A stretch of 64,000 bases of DNA from Streptomyces sp. P9-A4. Its GTDB lineage: Bacteria; Actinomycetota; Actinomycetes; Streptomycetales; Streptomycetaceae. Location of the stretch: positions 6,458,501 through 6,522,500 of the forward strand of contig NZ_JAZIFY010000001.1 of NCBI RefSeq assembly GCF_036634195.1, written 5' to 3'. Made by a program: the position numbers and the translations under genes. Numbering within the stretch: position 1 is the stretch's first letter; each line of letters begins with the position of its first letter. The notes under the pieces were generated by a model that was given only the letters and a program-made list of their open reading frames with translations, made no database searches and was not told the origin of the DNA. Positions 8,141 through 16,019 of this stretch are shown piece by piece.

Positions 8141-8897
8141 GCTCCGCCCGGTCGTCCACCCTCCGGGTGTGAAGGACCGGCGCAGTGGGGAGCACTGGGG
8201 CGGTCGCATGTACATGCGGGAGATCTCGCTCCGGATCACCCGTCGGCTCGTCGGCACCAAGGTCACGCCGAACCAGCTCACGTACGTCATGACCATCGCC
8301 GGCGTCCTCGCGGCCCCGGCCCTGCTCGTCCCGGGCATCCCCGGGGCGCTGCTCGGCGCGCTCATGGTCCAGCTCTACCTGCTGCTCGACTGCGTCGACG
8401 GCGAGGTGGCCCGCTGGAAGAAGCAGTTCTCGCTGGCAGGTGTCTACCTGGACCGGGTCGGCGCCTACCTGTGCGACGCGGCGGTGCTCGTCGGCTTCGG
8501 CCTGCGCGCCGCCGACCTGTGGGGCTCGGGCCGGATCGACTGGCTGTGGGCCTTCCTCGGCACCCTCGCCGCGCTCGGCGCCATCCTGATCAAGGCCGAG
8601 ACCGACCTCGTCGGCGTCGCCCGGCACCAGGGCGGTCTGCCGCCGGTCAAGGAGTCGGCCTCCGAGCCGCGCTCCTCCGGCATGGCGCTGGCCCGCCGGG
8701 CCGCCGGGGCGCTGAAGTTCCACCGGCTCGTCCTCGGCATCGAGGCCTCGCTGCTCATCGTGGTCCTGGCGATCGCGGACCAGGTCCGCGGCGACCTGTT
8801 CTTCACCCGGCTCGGTGTCGCCGTCCTGGCCGGCATCGCCCTGCTCCAGACCGTGCTGCACCTGGTGTCGATCATGGTCTCCAGCAGGCTGAAGTGA
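8118..8897 (+). CDS. Second CDP-alcohol phosphatidyltransferase, variant active site
   Basis: A 259-residue membrane protein of the CDP-alcohol phosphatidyltransferase family. The motif reads DCVDGEVARWKKQFSLAGVY followed by LDRVGAYLCD. The first three aspartates of D-x2-DG-x2-AR-x8-G-x3-D-x3-D are present, but the fourth, usually regarded as the catalytic base, is alanine; an aspartate occurs four residues later. The protein may use another residue or have a changed role. The ATG overlaps the previous gene by 23 bases. It differs from the DUF5941 enzyme of the same operon, whose motif is complete. Confidence 0.82.
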   Translation: MPKPSVAELRPVVHPPGVKDRRSGEHWGGRMYMREISLRITRRLVGTKVTPNQLTYVMTIAGVLAAPALLVPGIPGALLGALMVQLYLLLDCVDGEVARWKKQFSLAGVYLDRVGAYLCDAAVLVGFGLRAADLWGSGRIDWLWAFLGTLAALGAILIKAETDLVGVARHQGGLPPVKESASEPRSSGMALARRAAGALKFHRLVLGIEASLLIVVLAIADQVRGDLFFTRLGVAVLAGIALLQTVLHLVSIMVSSRLK

Positions 8898-8905
8898 GGC
8901 CGGCC

Positions 8906-9790
8906 GTGAGTACTCCGCTCAAGGTGGGCGCGGTCGTCATCACGATGGGCAACCGCCCCGACGACCTGCGCGCGCTGATCGACTCGGTCGCCAAGCAGGA
9001 GGGCGACCCCGTCGAGGTCGTCGTCGTCGGCCAGGGCACCCCGGTCACCGGGGTGCCCGACTGGGTGCGGACCGTGGACCTGCCGGAGAACGTCGGCATC
9101 CCCGCCGGCCGGAACGTCGGCATCGAGGCCTTCGGCCCCGGCGGCACCGACGTCGACGTCCTGCTCTTCCTCGACGACGACGGGCTCCTCGCCCACGCCG
9201 ACACCGCGGAGCTGGTCCGGCAGGCCTTCACCGCCGACCCGCGCCTGGGCATCATCACCTTCCGGATCGCCGATCCGGAGACCGGGGCCACCCAGCGCCG
9301 GCACGTGCCGAGGCTGCGCGCCTCCGACCCGATGCGCTCCTCGCGGGTGACCACCTTCCTCGGCGGCGCCAACGCCGTCCGCACCAAGGTGTTCGCCGAA
9401 GTCGGCGGTCTGCCGGACGAGTTCTTCTACGCGCACGAGGAGACCGACCTCGCCTGGCGCGCGCTCGACGCCGACTGGATGATCGACTACCGTTCCGACA
9501 TGGTGCTGCTGCACCCCACCACAGCACCCTCCCGCCACGCCTCGTACCACTTCAACGTGGCCCGCAACCGAGTCTGGCTGGCACGCCGCAATCTGCCCGC
9601 GCCCCTGGTGCCGGTGTATCTCGGCGTCTGGCTCCTGCTCACCCTGGCCCGTCGGCCCTCGCCCTCCGCGCTCAAGGCGTGGTTCGGCGGATTCCGCGAA
9701 GGCTGGACGACCCCCTGCGGACCGCGCCGGCCCATGAGGTGGCGTACGGTGTGGCGGCTGACCCGGCTGGGTCGCCCCCCGGTCGTCTGA
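8906..9790 (+). CDS. Family 2 glycosyltransferase
   Basis: A 294-residue GT-A fold enzyme. The nucleotide-binding start is KVGAVVITMGNRPDDLRALI, the metal-binding acid cluster is VDVLLFLDDDG, FLGGANAVR lies in the acceptor region, and the HEETDLAWR motif carries the usual catalytic acidic residue. It probably adds a sugar to a lipid-linked or polymer acceptor made by this operon. The GTG at 8906 has GAGG six bases upstream; a GTG at 8894 overlapping the previous stop is possible. A 49-base gap separates it from the transporter genes. Confidence 0.87.
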   Translation: MSTPLKVGAVVITMGNRPDDLRALIDSVAKQEGDPVEVVVVGQGTPVTGVPDWVRTVDLPENVGIPAGRNVGIEAFGPGGTDVDVLLFLDDDGLLAHADTAELVRQAFTADPRLGIITFRIADPETGATQRRHVPRLRASDPMRSSRVTTFLGGANAVRTKVFAEVGGLPDEFFYAHEETDLAWRALDADWMIDYRSDMVLLHPTTAPSRHASYHFNVARNRVWLARRNLPAPLVPVYLGVWLLLTLARRPSPSALKAWFGGFREGWTTPCGPRRPMRWRTVWRLTRLGRPPVV

Positions 9791-9839
9791 CATCGTGGTA
9801 CCGACGTGCCGCGCATCTTGAACACGAAAGTTTCGACTT

Positions 9840-10769
9840 GTGAGTGACACACACCAGGGCGGGGCGGTCGCGACGAGCGCGCCCCCGTCCGTCGACGAGG
9901 GCCTGACCCCCGCCGCGCTGGCCTCGAAGTACGGCCTCTCGGTCAGCGGCGCCCGGCCCGGGCTGTTCGAGTACGTCCGCGAGCTGTGGAGCCGCCGCCA
10001 CTTCATCCTGGCCTTCTCCTCGGCCAAGCTGACCGCCCAGTACAGCCAGGCGAAGCTGGGGCAGGTGTGGCAGGTCGCGACCCCGCTGCTCAACGCCCTG
10101 GTCTACTACCTGATCTTCGGGCTCATCCTGGGTGCCGGACGCGGGATGTCCAAGGGGGTCTACATCCCCTTCCTCGTCACCGGCATCTTCGTGTTCACCT
10201 TCACCCAGAACTCGGTCATGGCCGGCGTCCGGGCGATCTCCGGGAACCTCGGCCTGGTCCGGGCCCTGCACTTCCCCCGGGCCACCCTGCCGATCTCGTT
10301 CTCCCTCCAGCAGCTCCAGCAGCTGCTGTTCTCGATGATCGTGCTCTTCGCGGTCTCGATCTCCTTCGGCAGCTACCCCTCGCTGCGCTGGCTGCTGCTG
10401 CTCCCGGCCCTGCTGCTGCAGTTCGTGTTCAACATCGGACTCGCCATGATCGTGGCCAGGATGGGTGCGAAGACGCCCGACCTGGCCCAGCTGATGCCGT
10501 TCATCATGCGCACCTGGATGTACGCGTCCGGTGTCATGTTCTCGATCCCCGCGATGCTTGCCGACAAGCCCGCGTGGATCGCCGACGTCCTGATGTACAA
10601 CCCGGCGGCGGTCTACATGGACCTGATCCGCTACTCCCTCATCGAGGGATACGGTGCCGAGAACCTGCCCTCGCACGTGTGGCTGACCGCCCTCGGCTGG
10701 GCGGTGGCCTTCGGCATCGGCGGTTTCGTCTACTTCTGGAAGGCCGAGGAGAGGTACGGCCGTGGCTGA
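9840..10769 (+). CDS. ABC-2 type polysaccharide/teichoic acid exporter permease
   Basis: A 309-residue integral membrane protein of the TagG/Wzm type with about six transmembrane helices from residue 50 on. It carries the family stretch KLTAQYSQAKLGQVWQVATP in the first helix region. It pairs with the ATPase encoded next, whose start overlaps its end by eight bases. Such pairs export lipid-linked teichoic acids or O-antigen-like glycans across the membrane, which is the main evidence that this operon makes a surface polymer. The GTG start has only a weak ribosome binding site. Confidence 0.88.
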   Translation: MSDTHQGGAVATSAPPSVDEGLTPAALASKYGLSVSGARPGLFEYVRELWSRRHFILAFSSAKLTAQYSQAKLGQVWQVATPLLNALVYYLIFGLILGAGRGMSKGVYIPFLVTGIFVFTFTQNSVMAGVRAISGNLGLVRALHFPRATLPISFSLQQLQQLLFSMIVLFAVSISFGSYPSLRWLLLLPALLLQFVFNIGLAMIVARMGAKTPDLAQLMPFIMRTWMYASGVMFSIPAMLADKPAWIADVLMYNPAAVYMDLIRYSLIEGYGAENLPSHVWLTALGWAVAFGIGGFVYFWKAEERYGRG

Positions 10770-11547
10770 CACCGACCGGTCCAACGTTCCCACCGTCATC
10801 TGCGACGACGTCCACATCGTCTACCGGGTCAACGCCGGTGGCGGCGGCAGGGGCAGCGCCACGGCGGCGCTCAGCCGCATCGTCGGCCGCGGCAAGGCCG
10901 AGGTCAGCCGGGGCATCCGCAAGGTGCACGCGGTGCGCGGTGTCACCTTCACCGCCTACCGGGGCGAGGCCATCGGCCTCATCGGCTCCAACGGCTCCGG
11001 CAAGTCCACGCTGCTCCGCGCCGTCGCGGGACTCCTGCCCACCGAGAGCGGCAAGGTCTACACCGACGGCCAGCCCTCGCTGCTCGGCGTCAACGCGGCC
11101 CTCATGAACGACCTCACCGGCGAGCGCAACGTGATCCTGGGCGGCCTCGCCATGGGCATGAGCCGCGAGGAGGTGCGCTCGCGGTACGACGGGATCGTCG
11201 ACTTCTCCGGCATCAACGAGAAGGGCGACTTCATCAGCCTGCCGATGCGGACGTACTCCTCCGGCATGGGCGCCCGGCTCCGCTTCGCCATCGCCGCCGC
11301 CAAGAACCACGACGTCCTCCTCATCGACGAGGCGCTGGCGACGGGTGACCGCAAGTTCCAGATCCGCTCCGAGGAGCGCATCCGGGAGCTCCGCAAGGAG
11401 GCCGGCACGGTCTTCCTGGTGAGCCACAGCAACAAGTCCATCAGGGACACCTGCGACCGGGTGCTCTGGCTGGAGAAGGGCCAGCTCCTCATGGACGGGC
11501 CCACGGACGAGGTCCTCAAGGCGTACGAGCGGGAAACCGCCCGCTGA
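10762..11547 (+). CDS. ABC exporter ATPase (TagH/Wzt type)
   Basis: A 261-residue ATPase with Walker A GSNGSGKST, signature YSSGMGARLRF, Walker B VLLIDE and the switch histidine in LVSHSN. The sequence LPTESGKV and the long N-terminal stretch before RKVHAVRGV are typical of polysaccharide exporters. It has no C-terminal carbohydrate-binding extension like that of O9a Wzt. It is the last gene of the operon and is followed at once by a strong terminator. Confidence 0.9.
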   Translation: MADTDRSNVPTVICDDVHIVYRVNAGGGGRGSATAALSRIVGRGKAEVSRGIRKVHAVRGVTFTAYRGEAIGLIGSNGSGKSTLLRAVAGLLPTESGKVYTDGQPSLLGVNAALMNDLTGERNVILGGLAMGMSREEVRSRYDGIVDFSGINEKGDFISLPMRTYSSGMGARLRFAIAAAKNHDVLLIDEALATGDRKFQIRSEERIRELRKEAGTVFLVSHSNKSIRDTCDRVLWLEKGQLLMDGPTDEVLKAYERETAR

Positions 11548-11558
11548 CCCCGCTTCCC

Positions 11559-11598
11559 GAACTGCCCCCACCCTTCCGGTGGGGGCAGTTCCGTTTTT
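11559..11598 (+). terminator. Intrinsic terminator of the envelope-polymer operon
   Basis: A perfect 14-bp stem (11559-11572 with 11578-11591) and a 5-base loop are followed by CGTTTTT. It lies 12 bases after the ATPase stop and separates this operon from the TetR gene and the hopanoid genes. Confidence 0.92.
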
Positions 11599-11656
11599 CG
11601 CGCGTCGTGCCGTCACCTGGAATGTGCATGCGGTCAACATCGGGCAGGATGAGCCC

Positions 11657-12301
11657 ATGGCAGCGATCTCGGGGGGAAAGACCTACCACCACGGCGACCT
11701 GCGCAACGCGCTGATCTGTGCCGCCGTCGACCTCGCCACCGAGGGCGGCCCCGAACGGGTCGTCCTGCGGGAGGCGGCCCGCCGGGTCGGCGTCTCGCCC
11801 ACCGCCGCCTACCGGCACTTCGACGGCCGCGGCGAACTCCTCCGTACCGTCAGGACCCACGCCCAGCGGGTCCTCGCCGACGCCATGGAACGGGCCGCGG
11901 CCCGCGAGCCCGGCGCCGACGACCCCGCCCTCGCGGCCGAGCGCCGGCTCGCCGCCCTCTGCCGGGGATACGTCGGCTTCGCCGTGGAACACCCCGGGCT
12001 CTACCGGGCCGCGTTCTGCGTGCCCCGGCCTGCCCGGGAGGAGCTGCCGGGACCGGCCGAGCGGCAGGCGCCCGAGCCCGAGGTCCGCGCCTTCACCCTG
12101 CTCCGGGAGGCCCTCGAAGCCCTCGCCGGCACCCCCCGGCCGGGGGTCCGCGCCGCCGGTGGTGTCGCAGCGTGGTCGGCTATTCACGGACTGTCACTTC
12201 TCCTGCTCGACGGCCCTCTTCGCCGGCTTCCCGCGCAGCGCAGGAACGCCGTCGTCGAGACCACCCTCGCCATGGTCGTCTCCGGGACCCGTACCCTCTG
12301 A
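11657..12301 (+). CDS. TetR-family regulator with WHG-type C-terminal domain
   Basis: A 214-residue repressor. The N-terminal helix-turn-helix is recognisable in YHHGDLRNALICAAVDLATE and VLREAARRVGVSPTAAYRHF. The C-terminal ligand domain includes AAWSAIHGLSLLLLDGPLR, the pattern of the WHG/TetR_C_33 domain. The ATG at 11657 is used since upstream codons show no similarity. It precedes the hopanoid operon by about 250 bases on the same strand, but nothing in the sequence proves it controls that operon. The intervening 12302-12546 shows no clear palindrome. Confidence 0.85.
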   Translation: MAAISGGKTYHHGDLRNALICAAVDLATEGGPERVVLREAARRVGVSPTAAYRHFDGRGELLRTVRTHAQRVLADAMERAAAREPGADDPALAAERRLAALCRGYVGFAVEHPGLYRAAFCVPRPAREELPGPAERQAPEPEVRAFTLLREALEALAGTPRPGVRAAGGVAAWSAIHGLSLLLLDGPLRRLPAQRRNAVVETTLAMVVSGTRTL

Positions 12302-12546
12302 GGTCTGCTTCGGGCCGAACTGCCTTGCGCGGAAGCCGGGTTGACGGCTCGTTCGGGTGAGGGGCGGAGCGCCCGGCACCCCGGAACGGCGACGGTCGTC
12401 GTACAACGTAAGCTGGAGCGGTCTGTTTCGCGGCAAGTAGGGCGATACCCCACGGCCATCGGGCCTCCGGGCGGCGGCTCTACGGTCAGGGGTCGGCGGC
12501 GTGTCCGAAATAGGATGGATTGGATCGGCAGTGTAGAACGGGAGAC

Positions 12547-12618
12547 GTGACGGCCATGACGCAGAATCTCCAGCTCCACGAGGGTGTCGCCGTCCCTCCG
12601 TCGGGCAGTGACCTGTGA
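12547..12618 (+). CDS. Possible 23-residue leader ORF coupled to hpnC
   Basis: GTG at 12547, preceded by GGGAG, opens a small ORF beginning MTAMTQNLQLHEGVAVPPSG. Its TGA overlaps the hpnC GTG (GTGA). hpnC itself has a weak ribosome binding site, so translation of the short ORF could bring ribosomes to hpnC. The peptide has no run of a single amino acid that would suggest classical attenuation. Confidence 0.45.
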   Translation: MTAMTQNLQLHEGVAVPPSGSDL

Positions 12619-13526
12619 CGGACACCAGCCAGGCGCGCACCGACGCCGCCTCGCGCGCCACACTCGGCAAGGCCGCGGACGAGAACTTCCCCGTGGCCCC
12701 CTTCTTCCTGCCCCGGGCCTGGCGCGACGACCTCATGGCCGTCTACGGCTTCGCCCGCCTCGTCGACGACATCGGCGACGGCGACCTCGCCCCCGGCGGC
12801 GCCGACGCCCGCCACCTCGGCCTCGGCCCCGAGGCCGCCCGCGACCGGCTCGCCTTCCTCGACGCCTTCGAGACCGACCTCCGCCGCGTCTTCGACGGCA
12901 CCCCCCGGCACCCCCTGCTGCGCGGCCTCCAGCCGACCGTCCGGCGCTGCGGTCTCACCCCCGAGCCCTTCCTCGGTCTGATCGCCGCCAACCGCCAGGA
13001 CCAGCAGGTCGGCCGCTACGAGACCTATGACGACCTCCTCGCGTACTGCGAGCTCTCGGCCAACCCCGTCGGCCGGCTCGTCCTCGCGATCACCGGCACC
13101 GACACCCCCGAACGGCTCAGGCGCTCCGACGAGATCTGCACCGCCCTGCAGATCGTCGAGCACCTCCAGGACGTCGCCGAGGACCTCGCCCGGGACCGGA
13201 TCTACCTCCCCGCCGAGGACCTCAAGCGCTTCCACGTCACCGAGAGCGACCTCGCCCGGCCCACCGCCGGCGCCTCCGTGCGCGCCCTGATCGCCTTCGA
13301 GGCCGGCCGGGCCCGCGACCTGCTCGACGCGGGAGCCCCCCTCGTCGGCAGCGTCCACGGCAGGCTGCGGCTCCTCCTCGCCGGATTCACCGCCGGGGGC
13401 CTCGCCGCGCTCGACGCGATCACCGATGCCGGATTCGACGTGCTGACCGGGCCACCGAAGGCCACCAAGCCGAGCCTGATGCGCCAGGCGGGAGCGGTTC
13501 TGCTCCGGGCGCGGAGAGAGGGGTGA
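12615..13526 (+). CDS. hpnC: Squalene synthase-like HpnC (presqualene diphosphate to hydroxysqualene)
   Basis: A 303-residue trans-prenyltransferase-fold protein. The first aspartate-rich motif is DDIGD and the second region reads LQDVAEDLARDR. In the three-enzyme bacterial route HpnD makes presqualene diphosphate from two farnesyl diphosphates, HpnC converts it to hydroxysqualene, and HpnE reduces that to squalene. NFPVAPFFLP at the N-terminus is typical of HpnC. The GTG overlaps the small leader ORF, and its stop overlaps the hpnD start (GTGA), so the genes form one operon. Confidence 0.92.
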   Translation: MTDTSQARTDAASRATLGKAADENFPVAPFFLPRAWRDDLMAVYGFARLVDDIGDGDLAPGGADARHLGLGPEAARDRLAFLDAFETDLRRVFDGTPRHPLLRGLQPTVRRCGLTPEPFLGLIAANRQDQQVGRYETYDDLLAYCELSANPVGRLVLAITGTDTPERLRRSDEICTALQIVEHLQDVAEDLARDRIYLPAEDLKRFHVTESDLARPTAGASVRALIAFEAGRARDLLDAGAPLVGSVHGRLRLLLAGFTAGGLAALDAITDAGFDVLTGPPKATKPSLMRQAGAVLLRARREG

Positions 13527-14473
13527 GCGCGACCGTGGAGGCACAGCCCCAGCCGTCCGCACCCGTACAGGCCGCCTACAGCTACTGCGAGGCGGTCACC
13601 GGACAGCAGGCGCGGAACTTCGCCTACGGAATCCGGCTGCTGCCGACCGAGAAGCGGCAGGCGATGTCCGCGCTGTACGCCTTCTCCCGGCGCGTCGACG
13701 ACATCGGCGACGGCACGCTCCCGCCCGAGGCCAAGCGGGAGCGCCTGGAGGCCACCCGCGCCCTGCTCGACCGGATCAGGGCCGAGGAGATCGACGAGGA
13801 CGACACCGACCCCGTCGCCGTCGCCCTGGCCGACTCGGCCCGCCGCTTCCCGATCCCGCTCGGCGGTCTGGACGAACTCATCGACGGCGTCCTCATGGAC
13901 GTGCACGGCGCGACCTACGAGACCTGGGACGACCTCAAGGTCTACTGCCGCTGCGTCGCCGGCGCCATCGGCCGGCTCTCCCTCGGCGTCTTCGGCACCC
14001 AGCCCGGCGCCCAGGGCGTCGAGCGTGCGGCCGAGTACGCCGACACCCTGGGCCTCGCGCTCCAACTCACCAACATCCTCAGGGACGTACGCGAGGACGC
14101 CGGGAACGGACGGACCTACCTGCCCTCCGACGACCTCGCCAAGTTCGGCTGCGGCGACGGCTTCGGCAGCGACACCCCGCCCGCCGGCGCCGACTTCGCC
14201 GGCCTCGTCCACTTCGAAGTCCGACGCGCCCGCGCCCTGTTCGCCGAGGGCTACGGACTCCTGCCCATGCTCGACCGGCGCAGCGGCGCCTGCGTCGCCG
14301 CCATGGCCGGCATCTACCGCCGTCTCCTCGACCGGATCGAGCGCGATCCCGAGGCCGTGCTCCGGGGCCGTGTCTCGCTGCCCGGCCACGAGAAGGCGTA
14401 CGTCGCGGTCCGCGGGCTCTCCGGCCTCGACACCCGCCACATCGCCCGGCGCGCCGTCAGGAGGCGTGCCTGA
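13523..14473 (+). CDS. hpnD: Presqualene diphosphate synthase HpnD
   Basis: A 316-residue squalene/phytoene synthase family enzyme joining two farnesyl diphosphates to presqualene diphosphate. Motifs visible are YAFSRRVDDIGD (first Asp-rich motif, near residue 60) and LTNILRDVREDA (second, near residue 185) with GRTYLP after it. It starts by a four-base overlap with hpnC and its stop shares a base with the next ATG (TGATG). Confidence 0.93.
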   Translation: MSATVEAQPQPSAPVQAAYSYCEAVTGQQARNFAYGIRLLPTEKRQAMSALYAFSRRVDDIGDGTLPPEAKRERLEATRALLDRIRAEEIDEDDTDPVAVALADSARRFPIPLGGLDELIDGVLMDVHGATYETWDDLKVYCRCVAGAIGRLSLGVFGTQPGAQGVERAAEYADTLGLALQLTNILRDVREDAGNGRTYLPSDDLAKFGCGDGFGSDTPPAGADFAGLVHFEVRRARALFAEGYGLLPMLDRRSGACVAAMAGIYRRLLDRIERDPEAVLRGRVSLPGHEKAYVAVRGLSGLDTRHIARRAVRRRA

Positions 14474-14580
14474 TGCGCCCGTACGTCCCCGGCCGCGGGG
14501 CAACCCCGGGCGCCGCCACGGCGTCCCTGACCGAGGTGCCCGCGCACCCGCCCACGACGATCCGAACGGAGGCCGCGTGA
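14473..14580 (+). CDS. Small 35-residue protein between hpnD and hpnE
   Basis: A short ORF fits exactly between the two genes: its ATG overlaps the hpnD stop (TGATG) and its TGA overlaps the hpnE GTG (GTGA). The product is basic at the N-terminus and contains ATASLTEVPAHPP. The ASLTE segment and the position recall small Streptomyces proteins annotated as DUF6380, but I am not certain. The tight coupling at both ends argues that it is translated. Confidence 0.5.
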   Translation: MRPYVPGRGATPGAATASLTEVPAHPPTTIRTEAA

Positions 14581-16019
14581 CCCACGAAGGAACCGAGCGG
14601 CACGCCTCGCCGGGAGCCCCCGGCCCCGGCACCGGGACCGGCGGAGACCGGCGGCCCCGCGCCGTCGTCGTCGGCGGCGGGCTCGCCGGGGTCACCGCCG
14701 CGCTCCAGCTCGCCGAGAGCGGCCTTCGTGTCACCCTCCTCGAAGGCCGGCCCCGGCTCGGCGGCCTCGCCTTCTCCTTCCGCCGCGGCGACCTCACCGT
14801 CGACAACGGCCAGCACGTCTACCTGCGCTGCTGCACCGCCTACCGCTGGTTCCTCGACCGGATCGACGGAGCCCGGCTCGCCCCGCTCCAGGACCGCCTC
14901 GACGTGCCCGTCCTCGACGTCGGCCACCCGCGCGGCCCGCGCCTCGGCCGGATCCGCCGAGACGCCCTGCCCGTACCGCTGCACCTCGCGCGCAGCCTCG
15001 CCACGTACCCCCATCTCTCGCTCGCCGAGCGGGCCTCCGTCGGCCGGGCCGCGCTCGCCCTGAAGAAGCTCGACCCCGCCGACCCCGCGCTCGACGGCAT
15101 CGACTTCGCCACCTGGCTCGGCCGGCACGGTCAGTCCCCGCGGACCGTCCAGGCGCTGTGGGACCTCGTCGGCATCCCCACCCTCAACGCCCCCGCCCCG
15201 CAGGCCTCGATGGGGCTCGCCGCGATGGTCTTCAAGACGGGTCTGCTCTCCGAGCCCGGCGCCGCCGACATCGGCTGGGCCCACGTGCCGCTCGGCGAAA
15301 TCCACGACACCCGGGCCGCGAAGGAACTCGACGAGCTCGGCGTCCGCACCGCGCTCCGTACCAAGGCCGAGCGGATCTCCCGTACCGGCGACGGCCGTTG
15401 GACCGTCGACGTGCCCGGCGAGACCCTGGAGGCGGACGTCGTCGTCCTCGCCGTGCCGCAGCAGGAGACCCACGGCCTGCTGCCCGAGGGCGTCCTCGAC
15501 GACCCCGACCGGCTGCTCGACATCGCCACCGCCCCCATCCTCAACCTCCACGTGGTCTACGACCGCAAGGTGCTGAAGCGTCCCTTCTTCGCCGCGCTCG
15601 GCTCGCCCGTGCAGTGGGTCTTCGACCGCACCGAGTCCTCCGGACTCACCGGCGGCGGCCAGTACCTCGCCGTCTCCCAGTCGGCCGCCCAGGAGGAGAT
15701 CGACGAACCCGTCGCCGCCCTGCGCGCCAAGTACCTCCCCGAGCTGGAGCGGCTGCTGCCCGCCGCCCGGGGCGCGGGCATCCGCGACTTCTTCGTCACC
15801 AGGGAGCGGACGGCGACGTTCGCGCCCACCCCGGGCGTCGGCAGGCTCCGCCCCGGAGCCCGCACCCGGGCGCCGGGGCTGTATCTGGCCGGGGCCTGGA
15901 CCGCCACCGGCTGGCCCGCGACCATGGAGGGGGCGGTGCGCAGCGGCTTCAGCGCCGCGGGCGCCGCGCTCTCCGCCCTCGGCCGCCGCCATGACCATCC
16001 GCTGCAGGAGGCGGCATGA
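14577..16019 (+). CDS. hpnE: Hydroxysqualene dehydroxylase HpnE
   Basis: A 480-residue FAD-dependent oxidoreductase of the amine oxidase/phytoene desaturase fold. The dinucleotide motif VVVGGGLAGVTAALQLAESG is near residue 30, RLGGLAFSFRRGD follows, and the C-terminal FAD motif is GLYLAGAWTATGWPATMEGA. It reduces hydroxysqualene to squalene. The GTG start is coupled to the small upstream ORF and the stop overlaps the next gene (ATGA). The first ~30 residues are a low-complexity GTG/PG-rich leader. Confidence 0.9.
   Translation: MTHEGTERHASPGAPGPGTGTGGDRRPRAVVVGGGLAGVTAALQLAESGLRVTLLEGRPRLGGLAFSFRRGDLTVDNGQHVYLRCCTAYRWFLDRIDGARLAPLQDRLDVPVLDVGHPRGPRLGRIRRDALPVPLHLARSLATYPHLSLAERASVGRAALALKKLDPADPALDGIDFATWLGRHGQSPRTVQALWDLVGIPTLNAPAPQASMGLAAMVFKTGLLSEPGAADIGWAHVPLGEIHDTRAAKELDELGVRTALRTKAERISRTGDGRWTVDVPGETLEADVVVLAVPQQETHGLLPEGVLDDPDRLLDIATAPILNLHVVYDRKVLKRPFFAALGSPVQWVFDRTESSGLTGGGQYLAVSQSAAQEEIDEPVAALRAKYLPELERLLPAARGAGIRDFFVTRERTATFAPTPGVGRLRPGARTRAPGLYLAGAWTATGWPATMEGAVRSGFSAAGAALSALGRRHDHPLQEAA

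Noticed and set aside
12302..12546. Promoter or ECF sigma site before hpnC
   Set aside because: Several weak boxes exist (TTGACG at 12341, GGAAC near 12382), but none has a matching partner at correct spacing.
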